A stretch of DNA of 42,786 bases from Bryobacterales bacterium (GTDB lineage Bacteria; Acidobacteriota; Terriglobia; Bryobacterales; Bryobacteraceae), in NCBI GenBank assembly GCA_003167255.1, contig PMTR01000079.1, positions 1 through 42,786 on the forward strand, written 5' to 3'. Under the pieces are notes generated by a model. That model searched no databases, was not told the origin of the DNA, and saw only the letters and a list, made by a program, of their open reading frames with translations. Shown piece after piece: positions 22,247-29,911 of this stretch. The position numbers were made by a program, and so were the translations under genes. The first letter of the stretch is position 1. Every line of letters begins with the position of its first letter.

Positions 22247-24742
22247 CTAGAACAGCCGGTCCTGCTTCTTCAAATTCCCGAAATTGCCGATGTTGGCGAT
22301 CGAAAAGGAGAAGTATTCCAGGGTTTCATCGCGGATTCCCACGTTGTACCGCCGGTACTGAAAGCTGAGACCGCAACAGTCCGTATTGTAGGTCACCTGT
22401 GTGGTGGTGTAGAGCAGCACCCGCTGGCGATAGTCGTAAATGAAGTCGACGGCCGCGTTCCACCCGCGGTGATTGGTGTCGCCATATCCCACCCGCCCGC
22501 GGAACTGGTTGGCATAGGGAGTCAGCAGTGCGTTGTTATGCACTTCGTTGTTGCCGCCCGAAATCACGTATTTCTTCCAACGGTAGTCCACCGACATGGT
22601 GCTGTTGACGATGGCGCGCACGCGCGGATCGTAATCCGTCTGCCACTGGAAAGTGAGGCCGCTGATCGGGCTGGCGCGAAACGTGGAAACCACCGGCGAA
22701 GTGCTGCGCGGCCCTACCAGGAAGGCATAGCCGGTCAAATCCGCGGTGCTCTCGAATACGTTGCGCTGCCCGGAGACCAGGGCGCCGCCGAACGTCGGAT
22801 CGAAATACCGCTTCTGCGCCAGTTCCCAGGTAAAAACTTCCCGCACCGTATTCCCCTTTTTCGCATAGAAGCGGTTGGCCAGCGCAATCTCCACCTCGTT
22901 GGTATTCGATCGAAGGTCGTTCTCATCGAAGCGGATGAAGCGGTTGAAGTCGGTGCCGATCCCCGTGACATATTTGTATGTGACGCGCGGCTCGATCACG
23001 TGCTTCAGCTTGTCGCCCAGAAACGACTTCCTGTTGTACACCCGCTCGAGCGTCGGAAAAACCAGGTCCAGCGAGAAATCGCGCGCGCTTCGCACGATGT
23101 CGGTGCCCAGCGCGCGATAGTTACCGAGGTACGGCTGCTGCGATTCCGAGTAGAGCGTCTCTTCGAAGCCCACACTGGGGACCAGGTGGAAGTCCCCCAG
23201 GTGAAACGCGGTGGTCAGATGCGGCGCGAGGCGGCTGCGGTTGGTATAGGCGCTGGTTTGGAAGCGGTCGATCAGGTTATTGTTGGCGTCGAAAAACGGC
23301 TCGGAGCGAAACAGCAGGCCCGCCGACGATTCGAAGGAGAACCACAGCGGCAGCCCGGCGACGGTGACAAGGTCGTGATCGCGGCTGCTCAACTGCACCT
23401 CCGGCAGCTTGCGGATGGTCACGGCATCGGCCACGTAGCTCACCTGGTTGGTCGCCGCATCGGTAACGGCGATCTCGGCCGTCTGAAAATTCTGCGCGCG
23501 CGATGCTACCGTATCCAGCGTGAAGGTGGACCAGTTCTTGTCGATAAATCCCACCGAGTGAATTTCCGAGCCGACGGCTTCGTTGAACGACTGCGTCCAA
23601 TCCTGCCGAAATCGAAACGACGAAGTGTAGTTGAGGTTGCCGCGCGCGGTCCAGCCGTCCCCTAGATCGGAATGGCCCACCATGGTCAGCGTGAAGCCGC
23701 TGTAGGTGGGCGCTCCAGGGGTCGTGGAATGATCCTGCGCCCCGAAGAAAATGGCATCGAAATCCGTGCCCTCTTTGGGTTTCCCGCGAAACTCGGCATG
23801 GTGCGTCAGTGAGCCGGACGTGAAGCCTTCCGCCCGGTACGTCACGTCGTAGCTGCGGTTGATCGCCCAGAAGTATCCCATCGCCAGCGTAAAGCCCCGC
23901 ACCGAGCTGTTTCCCGGCTCGGGAAGCAGCAGTCCACTCTTTCGAGGCTCACGCTCCAGCGGGCGATAAAACCAGGGGAAATAGAACAAGGGGATCCCGC
24001 GCAGCCGGAATGTGCTGCCGTGCGCGATCGCACGCACGTGGGGAATGATGTCGAACTTCGGGCCGGTCATTCGCCACCACGGATCCGGCATCGTGCAGTC
24101 CGTGACCCATCCTTTATACAGGATGTATTTCGCCCCCAGGCGCTCCGCCCATTCACCCTCGAAGTGAAACGGCTGGCTGGACGTCAGCATTCCCGGCTTG
24201 GTGATGATGCGCGGCTGCGTTTCGCCCACCACGTTGACAAACTTGCCGTGCTCGTTGCCGCGCTCGGTGTGGTACCACAACTCGTCACACCAGATCTTCT
24301 CGTTCTTCTCGAAGCTGTGGTAATAGACGCCACCCTTGGCGTGCATCTCCTGGGCGTCCTCGTCAAATTCGATGTACTCCGCGCTGAACAGCATCCGCAA
24401 ATCTTCCACCACCGCGGGATGGCCGTGCAGCTTGTGCACTCTGCCCTGGGAATCGTGGGTACAGTCCGGACTCAAGCCGCATTCCAGGTGAATATCCCAA
24501 CCCTCCTGAATCGGAGGATTGCTCCGCTTGGTCTCTTTCCTCCCATCGGGCCGCTGGATCTCGTCGACGGCCAAAGCCGGCGGTTTAGTACCAGGCGGCT
24601 CCTGGGCGGCGGCTGCCCCAGCTAAAACCAGTGCTCCCAACGCCGCAAGCAGAAAAACACACGTAATACCTGAAGAATTGTCTTGAGAAACTGGTACCGA
24701 TGTGCTAATAACAATGAGAGAGCTGATTCGGAAGGGCTTCAA
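22247..24742 (-). CDS. lptD: LptD-like LPS-assembly outer-membrane protein
   Basis: LptD forms the outer-membrane barrel that inserts lipopolysaccharide. This protein has about 831 residues, a hydrophobic signal at about 29-47 (VFLLAALGALVLAGAAAAQ), an OstA-like periplasmic jelly-roll part at about 80-210 (VVEDLRMLFSAEYIEFDEDA, QEMHAKGGVYY), and a barrel from about 260 with LptD landmarks GIPLFYFPWFYRPLER, GLLLPEPG and the final YFSFSIANIGNFG. Cys pairs at LECGLSPDC and TDCC resemble the inter-domain disulfides of LptD. The only upstream start is a TTG at 24742, leaving an unusual 28-residue lead before the signal; a start inside the lead is possible. Divergent from the RDD gene with 22 bases between. 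Shows that the host makes LPS or a similar outer leaflet. Confidence 0.9.
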   Translation of the reverse strand: MKPFRISSLIVISTSVPVSQDNSSGITCVFLLAALGALVLAGAAAAQEPPGTKPPALAVDEIQRPDGRKETKRSNPPIQEGWDIHLECGLSPDCTHDSQGRVHKLHGHPAVVEDLRMLFSAEYIEFDEDAQEMHAKGGVYYHSFEKNEKIWCDELWYHTERGNEHGKFVNVVGETQPRIITKPGMLTSSQPFHFEGEWAERLGAKYILYKGWVTDCTMPDPWWRMTGPKFDIIPHVRAIAHGSTFRLRGIPLFYFPWFYRPLEREPRKSGLLLPEPGNSSVRGFTLAMGYFWAINRSYDVTYRAEGFTSGSLTHHAEFRGKPKEGTDFDAIFFGAQDHSTTPGAPTYSGFTLTMVGHSDLGDGWTARGNLNYTSSFRFRQDWTQSFNEAVGSEIHSVGFIDKNWSTFTLDTVASRAQNFQTAEIAVTDAATNQVSYVADAVTIRKLPEVQLSSRDHDLVTVAGLPLWFSFESSAGLLFRSEPFFDANNNLIDRFQTSAYTNRSRLAPHLTTAFHLGDFHLVPSVGFEETLYSESQQPYLGNYRALGTDIVRSARDFSLDLVFPTLERVYNRKSFLGDKLKHVIEPRVTYKYVTGIGTDFNRFIRFDENDLRSNTNEVEIALANRFYAKKGNTVREVFTWELAQKRYFDPTFGGALVSGQRNVFESTADLTGYAFLVGPRSTSPVVSTFRASPISGLTFQWQTDYDPRVRAIVNSTMSVDYRWKKYVISGGNNEVHNNALLTPYANQFRGRVGYGDTNHRGWNAAVDFIYDYRQRVLLYTTTQVTYNTDCCGLSFQYRRYNVGIRDETLEYFSFSIANIGNFGNLKKQDRLF

Positions 24743-24764
24743 AAGCCAAAGTTAGCATACTTCC

Positions 24765-25664
24765 ATGACCTGTAGCTATTGCGGTTCGCGGAACAGCGAG
24801 ACGGAACATCGGTGCCGGCGGTGTGGGCGGCGTCCGGGCGATACGCTGAACGGCGGACTTACGCTGCACCGCACCACCGGCGCATTGGCCACCAAGGCGC
24901 GGCCCGTGGCAGTCGCGGTAGCGGCTCCGGCCGGCCCCCCCATGCCGCTGGATATGGCGCGCGCCATTCAAGGCTCGCTCTTCCCCGAACGGCCCTCCGC
25001 CAACGTCATCCCGATCGAGTCTTTCGCGGCGCCGCCCGTGGCCCGGCCAGCCGGCACCCCGAAACCGGCGCCGCATCCCAGGGCCGCAACCGCCGCTACC
25101 ATGGCCAAACCGGCGCCGCGCCGCGCCGCGCGCGTGCCCGAAGGGCAAGGCAGGCTCGACTTTCTTCCGTCCGCTCCGCCCAAACCGCGCACTCTCAGCA
25201 CCACCGTGGAAGCGGTCATTTATTGCGAGGCCCCGGTGGCCAGCACCGTGCATCGCGCCGTGGCGGCGGCCATCGATTGGACCATGGTCCTGATTGCCTA
25301 TGGCCTGTTCCTGCTCACCTTCCATCTGTGCGGAGGGGAATTCGCCATCACCAAGAGCACCCTGCCCATCTTTGGGGCGGCTTTCCTGCTGGTGGGCTTT
25401 ACCTACGGAATCTATTGGATCGTCGTCGGTACGGAAACCGCCGGCATGCGCTGGACGCAATTGCGCCTGATCACCTTCGACGGCTTCCCCCCGGAAGGCC
25501 GCCAGCGCATCATGCGTTTTGCCGGCGCCTGCCTGAGCCGCTGCACCGGCCTCGGCCTTCTCTGGTCGCTGGCCGATGAAGAGAGCCTCGCCTGGCAGGA
25601 CCACATTTCCCGCACCTTCCCTACCCCCTACGAGATGGAATCGCGCATCTTCCAGCGGCGCTAG
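24765..25664 (+). CDS. RDD-family membrane protein with N-terminal zinc ribbon
   Basis: A 299-residue protein. Residues 3-21 (CSYCGSRNSETEHRCRRCG) form a CxxC...CxxC zinc ribbon. A Pro/Ala-rich linker runs to about 165. The RDD membrane domain follows: AAIDWTMVLIAYGLFLL with the Asp of the RDD motif, a second helix at about 205-225 (FGAAFLLVGFTYGIYWIVV), then GTETAGMRWTQLRLIT, typical of the family, and a third weaker helix near 275. RDD proteins may transport small solutes; the substrate is unknown. The zinc ribbon suggests binding of protein or nucleic acid on the cytoplasmic side. It ends 9 bases before pgi and is probably co-transcribed. Confidence 0.85.
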   Translation: MTCSYCGSRNSETEHRCRRCGRRPGDTLNGGLTLHRTTGALATKARPVAVAVAAPAGPPMPLDMARAIQGSLFPERPSANVIPIESFAAPPVARPAGTPKPAPHPRAATAATMAKPAPRRAARVPEGQGRLDFLPSAPPKPRTLSTTVEAVIYCEAPVASTVHRAVAAAIDWTMVLIAYGLFLLTFHLCGGEFAITKSTLPIFGAAFLLVGFTYGIYWIVVGTETAGMRWTQLRLITFDGFPPEGRQRIMRFAGACLSRCTGLGLLWSLADEESLAWQDHISRTFPTPYEMESRIFQRR

Positions 25665-25673
25665 AATCAGTTC

Positions 25674-27062
25674 ATGCACATCCAGTTCGACGAGAAGAAC
25701 CTGCTGGCTGACATGGTCGGCAAGCAAAACGGCATCACGCGCGCCGAAATCCACCGCGCCGGATCGAAGGCTCTCAAGGCCCTCAAATCCTTCCGCAAGC
25801 AAAGCGAGCAGGGCCTTTACGGTTTCGCCCACCTGCCGTTCCAGGCGAAGGTTGTGCAGGCTATCCGGAAATTCGCCTCCGAAGTGCGCGGCAGCTACGA
25901 CACGGTCTGCGTTATCGGCATCGGCGGCAGCGCGCTGGGCGCCTGGGCCCTCGATTGCGGCATCCGTGGCCCGCACCCCGTGCAAGGCGCTTTTTCGCCC
26001 GAACACCCGCGCCTCGTCATTCTGGACAACGTCGACCCCTCCTTCACGCAGGCAGCGCTCGATTCCATGGAGCCGCGCCGCACCCTGGTGGTGGTCATCG
26101 CCAAGTCCGGAGGCACGGCGGAGACCGTCGCGACCTTCCTGATTGTCCATGACTGGCTGGAACAATCTCTCGGCCGGAAGGCCGCCGGCCGCATCGTCGC
26201 CGTCACCACCGAAGGCAAGGGCGATCTGTTTTCGCTCGCGCAATCGCAGCGCTACCGCACGTTCGCCATCCCCGAAAACGTCGGCGGCCGCTTCAGCGTG
26301 CTATCGCCCGTGGGGCTGGTTCCAGCCGCTCTGATCGGTATCGACATCGCCCGGCTCACGCGCGGCGCCGCCGGGATGACCCATCTCTGCTGGCAGCCCG
26401 ACCTCGCGGAAAATATCGCGCTCCGCGCGGCCCTGTGCCACTGGCTCATTTGGACGCGCCGCGCCAAGCGAATCCAGGTGGCCTTCCCCTACTCCAATCA
26501 CCTGTGGGGCACGGCATTCTGGTTCCGCCAACTCTGGGCGGAATCGCTCGGCAAGGCGCACAACCGCGCCGGCGCCCTGGTTCACACCGGCCAGACGCCC
26601 GTCGCCGCGCTTGGCACCACCGATCAGCATTCGCAAGTGCAGTTGTATATCGAAGGCCCCAACGACAAGGTCTTCACCTTCTGGGCCGTCAACAAGTTTT
26701 CTTCCAAGGGCAGGATTCCGCGCCGCAAATTCGGACAGCCGGCTTTCGACGCGCTGGCCGGCCAGTCGCTGGCCAAGCTGATCGACGCCGAGCGCCGCGC
26801 GACCGCCGCCGCCCTGGTGGAGTATGGCCACCCCAACTGCACCGTAACGCTCGACCGCGTGGACGAAACCCACCTCGGCGCGTTCCTGCAAATGATGGAG
26901 TTCCAGACGGCCTTCATGGGCGAACTGCTCGACATCAACGCCTTCGACCAGGAAGGCGTCGAGCTCGGCAAGAAGTTCACCTATGGCCTGATGGGCCGCA
27001 AAGGCTTCGAAAAGTATCGCCGCCAGTTCACCGCTTACGAGCGCAAACGCAAAGCCGTCTGA
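25674..27062 (+). CDS. pgi: Glucose-6-phosphate isomerase
   Basis: Interconverts glucose-6-phosphate and fructose-6-phosphate. The 462 residues contain the family motifs VIGIGGSALGAWAL, DNVDPSFT, VVIAKSGGTAET (sugar-phosphate loop), FSVLSPVGLVPAALIGID, a LWGTAFWFRQLWAESLGKAH segment and TTDQHSQVQLYIEGPNDK, which carries the catalytic His region. The C-terminal Lys of the active site fits LGKKFTYGLMGRKG. Length fits the shorter bacterial form (about 450 residues). Start at ATG 25674, 9 bases after the RDD stop. Followed by a convergent gene at 27073. Confidence 0.95.
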   Translation: MHIQFDEKNLLADMVGKQNGITRAEIHRAGSKALKALKSFRKQSEQGLYGFAHLPFQAKVVQAIRKFASEVRGSYDTVCVIGIGGSALGAWALDCGIRGPHPVQGAFSPEHPRLVILDNVDPSFTQAALDSMEPRRTLVVVIAKSGGTAETVATFLIVHDWLEQSLGRKAAGRIVAVTTEGKGDLFSLAQSQRYRTFAIPENVGGRFSVLSPVGLVPAALIGIDIARLTRGAAGMTHLCWQPDLAENIALRAALCHWLIWTRRAKRIQVAFPYSNHLWGTAFWFRQLWAESLGKAHNRAGALVHTGQTPVAALGTTDQHSQVQLYIEGPNDKVFTFWAVNKFSSKGRIPRRKFGQPAFDALAGQSLAKLIDAERRATAAALVEYGHPNCTVTLDRVDETHLGAFLQMMEFQTAFMGELLDINAFDQEGVELGKKFTYGLMGRKGFEKYRRQFTAYERKRKAV

Positions 27063-27072
27063 GCCGCGGGCT

Positions 27073-28251
27073 TCATTTCTCCTTGGCCGCCGCTTCCGCC
27101 AGGCCGGCTTTCTTCGCCATGTCCCGCAGCGCGGCTTCCCCGCCGTAGCCGATCTGGTGCGCCACAATCTTTCCGTCGCGCCCGATCATCACAAAAGTCG
27201 GGAACGCGGCTACGTGATACGACTCCGTGATATTCGTCTCGCCGCTCAGCACCACCGGATACGGCAGGGGCGTCTTCTTCAAGAACTCTTCCACCGTCGC
27301 GCGCTCTTCGCCCGCATCGACGGCCAGAACCACCAGCCCCTGGTCCTTGAAATCCTGGTACATTTTCTCCACCACCGGCATGGCTTTCCGGCATGGGCCG
27401 CACCAGGTGGCCCAGAAATCGAGCAGCACCGGCTTGCCCTTGAGCTTCGCCAGGCTGTAAGACTTGCCGTCCAGCGCTTTGATGTCAAAGGCCAGCGCCT
27501 CTTTGCCCGCCAGGTCGGCTTTGGGCAGCGTCGAGCCCATCAGATTCTCGGTCTCCGTGGCGCCCGCCGGAGGCGTGAAGGCGAACAGGGAATCTGGCAT
27601 GGGCTCGTCGAGCTTGAGATTCTTCTTCACCATCTTCTGGTTCATCCCGATCGAGTTGCCCGCCACTTCCATCTTCATCGATATGGCCATCTGTAAGTCG
27701 ATTCCCAGCTTCTTGTCGAGCCACGTGGTCATCACCATGTCGCTGACCTTGGCCCCCCCAGCTTGGGGAATTTCCATGTTGCCGACTTTGGTTTCCACCA
27801 CCCAGCAGTCGTGCTTCTGGCCGTCCATTTCGACAGTTTCGTCGCGCAAGGTCTTGCTGGTGGTGGTCACTTTCGAAATGTCGGGCACGTTCTGCATACC
27901 CATCATCTGCACGATCCCCGAGGGCCCCATCGCAACGTTCTTCTTCACATACTGGTTGGCCATCGAATTGTAAGCCCAGGTGGTTTCGCCGTCCGAAACC
28001 ATGGTGATGGTGATCCCCTGGATCTTGCTGTCCATCCGCAGTTTGCCGGGGTTCTGAAAAGCCATCGAGATCTCCCCGGACATTTTCATTGGCATCTGGC
28101 CGGTCATTTCGATGTTCATGTCGGCGTCATAGCTCATGCTGGCATGCTGCTTGATGGCGGCGGCCTGGTCCTTGACCAGCGCATCCGCATCCGGCAACGT
28201 CTGGGCGAACACACCAGGTAACAAGAGGAATGAAAGCAAAAATGGGCGCAT
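27073..28251 (-). CDS. Fusion of LolA-like domain and TlpA/ResA-type thioredoxin
   Basis: A 392-residue exported protein. GGAGG 5 bases before ATG 28251 fixes the start; the longer frame to 28401 runs into repeats. Residues 1-17 are a signal peptide (RPFLLSFLLLPGVFAQ). About 20-240 resemble the LolA/DUF2092-type lipid-binding half-barrel (SYDADMNIEMTGQMPMKMSG, FQNPGKLRMDSKI, TWLDKKLGIDLQM). From about 260 a thioredoxin domain follows: DIKALDGKSYSLAKLKGKPV, LLDFWATWCGPCRKAMPVVE with the redox pair, and the cis-proline in HVAAFPTFVMIG. It probably acts in the periplasm as a thiol reductase joined to a hydrophobic-ligand module. This combination is recurrent in acidobacteria and Bacteroidetes, as I recall, but its target is unknown. 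Confidence 0.87.
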   Translation of the reverse strand: MRPFLLSFLLLPGVFAQTLPDADALVKDQAAAIKQHASMSYDADMNIEMTGQMPMKMSGEISMAFQNPGKLRMDSKIQGITITMVSDGETTWAYNSMANQYVKKNVAMGPSGIVQMMGMQNVPDISKVTTTSKTLRDETVEMDGQKHDCWVVETKVGNMEIPQAGGAKVSDMVMTTWLDKKLGIDLQMAISMKMEVAGNSIGMNQKMVKKNLKLDEPMPDSLFAFTPPAGATETENLMGSTLPKADLAGKEALAFDIKALDGKSYSLAKLKGKPVLLDFWATWCGPCRKAMPVVEKMYQDFKDQGLVVLAVDAGEERATVEEFLKKTPLPYPVVLSGETNITESYHVAAFPTFVMIGRDGKIVAHQIGYGGEAALRDMAKKAGLAEAAAKEK

Positions 28252-28285
28252 CGGCACCTCCGATTCCAACCGTAGCATAGTGCCA

Positions 28286-28366
28286 CCGGCTCCGATCCGA
28301 GCCGCGACCGTGAGGGAGCGGTTGTCCGGCTCCGGTCCGAGCCGCGACCGTGAGGGAGCGGTTGTC
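28286..28366. repeat. Tandem 40-bp repeat, two units (CGACCGTGAGGGAGCGG family)
   Basis: Unit 1 begins at 28286 and unit 2 at 28326; they differ at one base (CCGATCC versus CCGGTCC). Each ends GCGACCGTGAGGGAGCGGTT and then GTC. The core is shared with 10809-10926 and 22070-22106. It lies between divergent genes and so is in both 5' regions. Confidence 0.85.
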
Positions 28367-28484
28367 GGCCGTGATGTGGGGCAGGATGGTATCCTGCGCA
28401 CCGATTGTCAATCGGTGCAGCCAGGCGCAGCCCGGCCGCTGTGTACTAAGATCCCGGCTCCCTCCGGTGATAGCATGGAAGCAA

Positions 28485-29453
28485 ATGAAGGGTGCGTTAC
28501 TGTGTTCGCTGGCTCTTCTGGCTCGCCCCGCCTTCCCTTGCGGCTGCCAGTCGACCGTCCCGGTCTGCAATGAGGTCGCTTACAGCAACGCCGTCTTCAT
28601 CGGCACCGTCGAATCCATTTCGCCTACCTTTTTGAGCGATTGGAGCCTCTCGCGCCGCCCGTCGCTCCAACAGCTCAACCAGGCCAATGAGCGCTTCCTC
28701 TTCGATCGCTCGCCGCAGAACCTGGCCACATTGAAAGACGTCTTCCGTAAGACTTTCCCCGACCTCTCGGAGGAGCAGCGCGGCCGCCTCGACAAGGCCG
28801 ACTCGCAAAAATCCCTGGTGGATCTCTTTTCCGCCGTGCTCGGCCACGGCAAGCGCGTCCGATTCCGCGTCAGCACCGTCTTTCGCAACGGCGACGACGA
28901 TGACAACGGCCAGAAGTCCAAGGCCAAGGACGATGATGACGCCAAAGACCAGGTCTTCGACGTCTGGACGCCCTTCGGCGATTGCGGTTTCGATTTCCAG
29001 ACCGGCGAAACGTACCTGGTTTACGCCGACAGCGACGAAGACACCAACATCATGGAAACCGATAGCTGCACGCGCACGCGCCGGCTGTCGGACGCCGGCT
29101 CCGACCTTGCCTACCTCTATTTTTATAAGGAGCGCAAGGCGTCATCGAGCCGTCTGGAAGGGTTCACCACTTTCGATACGCTCTATCAGGTGAAGCAGCG
29201 CGACGCCGATAAGATCGACTCGCCCGTCCCAGGCGTCACGGTGGAGTTGAAGTCTGCGGGCGGCATGCGCTACACGCGCTCCGACCCCTCCGGAAAGTTT
29301 CTGTTCGACGGCCTGGAAGCCGGCGACTACCAGCTTTCCGGCTACGCCCCCGGATTCCCTGACACCATCAAACTGCTATCCGGCCCCAAGCGCTTCCACA
29401 TCGACGTTCGCGGCTGCTCCAACCAGGTGCTTCTGATTCCAAAAGAACCGTAG
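28485..29453 (+). CDS. Secreted protein: TIMP/netrin-like start and carboxypeptidase-regulatory-like end
   Basis: A 322-residue protein. ATG 28485 gives the signal peptide KGALLCSLALLARPAFP. The mature part starts CGCQSTVPVCNEVAYSNAVF and then IGTVESIS, similar to the start of TIMP/netrin (NTR) modules in which the first Cys is N-terminal. More Cys in FGDCGF and DSCTRTRR could complete disulfides. An acidic insert near 140-155 (DDDDNGQKSKAKDDDD) looks disordered. The last 75 residues (SPVPGVTVELKSAGG, GKFLFDGLEAGDYQLSGYAP) form a carboxypeptidase-regulatory-like beta sandwich, common in surface proteins. Possibly a protease inhibitor or surface-binding protein; not proven. The longer upstream frame enters the 40-bp repeats and is rejected. 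Confidence 0.8.
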   Translation: MKGALLCSLALLARPAFPCGCQSTVPVCNEVAYSNAVFIGTVESISPTFLSDWSLSRRPSLQQLNQANERFLFDRSPQNLATLKDVFRKTFPDLSEEQRGRLDKADSQKSLVDLFSAVLGHGKRVRFRVSTVFRNGDDDDNGQKSKAKDDDDAKDQVFDVWTPFGDCGFDFQTGETYLVYADSDEDTNIMETDSCTRTRRLSDAGSDLAYLYFYKERKASSSRLEGFTTFDTLYQVKQRDADKIDSPVPGVTVELKSAGGMRYTRSDPSGKFLFDGLEAGDYQLSGYAPGFPDTIKLLSGPKRFHIDVRGCSNQVLLIPKEP

Positions 29454-29532
29454 GTGGGACAGACGATCGCTTTTTGTCGTCTGTCAAACCAGCGAGACCT
29501 GACAGACCACAGAAGGCGATGGTCTGTCCCAC
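29454..29532. repeat. Palindromic repeat of the GTGGGACAGAC family, upstream of PadR
   Basis: Arms 29454-29470 and 29516-29532 are complementary over 17 bases with one mismatch. Two nested hairpins fit inside: ACAGACGA...TCGTCTGT and GACAGACCA...TGGTCTGTC. A related half-element follows the ADOP gene at 32542, so the PadR-ADOP pair is bracketed by this family. Confidence 0.82.
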
Positions 29533-29536
29533 AGGC

Positions 29537-29579
29537 TTGACAATCTTTCCCTAGCTCACTACCCTAGTTCACTAGGGTA
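29537..29579 (+). promoter_or_regulatory. PadR operator/promoter with perfect palindrome
   Basis: TACCCTAG (29560-29567) and CTAGGGTA (29572-29579) form a perfect 8-base dyad around TTCA, directly before the padR start codon (29585). TTGACA at 29537-29542 is a perfect -35; a -10 at the normal distance would fall on the left half of the palindrome. PadR dimers bind such dyads, so autorepression by blocking the -10 is the simplest reading. Confidence 0.75.
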
Positions 29580-29584
29580 TATTG

Positions 29585-29911
29585 ATGAAACGCGCCGACC
29601 ACTTGCAGAGCACCTTGGAGCTGCTGCTTCTGAAAACCCTGGAGCGCGGCCCCAATCACGGCTTCGGGATCGCGCTTCACGTGGAAACCGTCACCGATGG
29701 GCTGCTGCGCGTCGAAGAAGGCTCCCTCTACCCCGCCCTCCACCGCCTGGAACGGGAAAAGCTGATCGCAGGCGCATGGCGCGTCACGGAAAGCGGCCGC
29801 AAGGCCCGCTTCTATACGTTGACTGCGCGCGGAACCAAACGGCTGGAAGAGGCCGAGTCCGACTGGAACGCTCTCTCCAAAGGCGTCAAGCGGCTATTGA
29901 GGTTCGCATGA
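29585..29911 (+). CDS. PadR-family transcriptional regulator
   Basis: A 108-residue winged-helix repressor. The start MKRADHLQSTLELLLLKTLE and then GPNHGFGIA match the short acidobacterial PadR group, followed by the recognition helix and wing VEEGSLYPALHRLEREKLIA and RKARFYTLTARGTKRLEE. This group has no large ligand domain, only a C-terminal helix for dimer formation. The ATG at 29585 is preferred to the TTG at 29582. It overlaps the ADOP gene by four bases (ATGA) and is preceded by a perfect palindrome that is probably its own operator. In these pairs PadR is thought to control the adjoining permease; the inducing signal is unknown. Confidence 0.92.
   Translation: MKRADHLQSTLELLLLKTLERGPNHGFGIALHVETVTDGLLRVEEGSLYPALHRLEREKLIAGAWRVTESGRKARFYTLTARGTKRLEEAESDWNALSKGVKRLLRFA

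Noticed and set aside
22214-23665. Plus-strand 483-codon open frame opposite lptD
   Set aside because: LptD signatures on the minus strand are clear; this frame has no recognisable feature.
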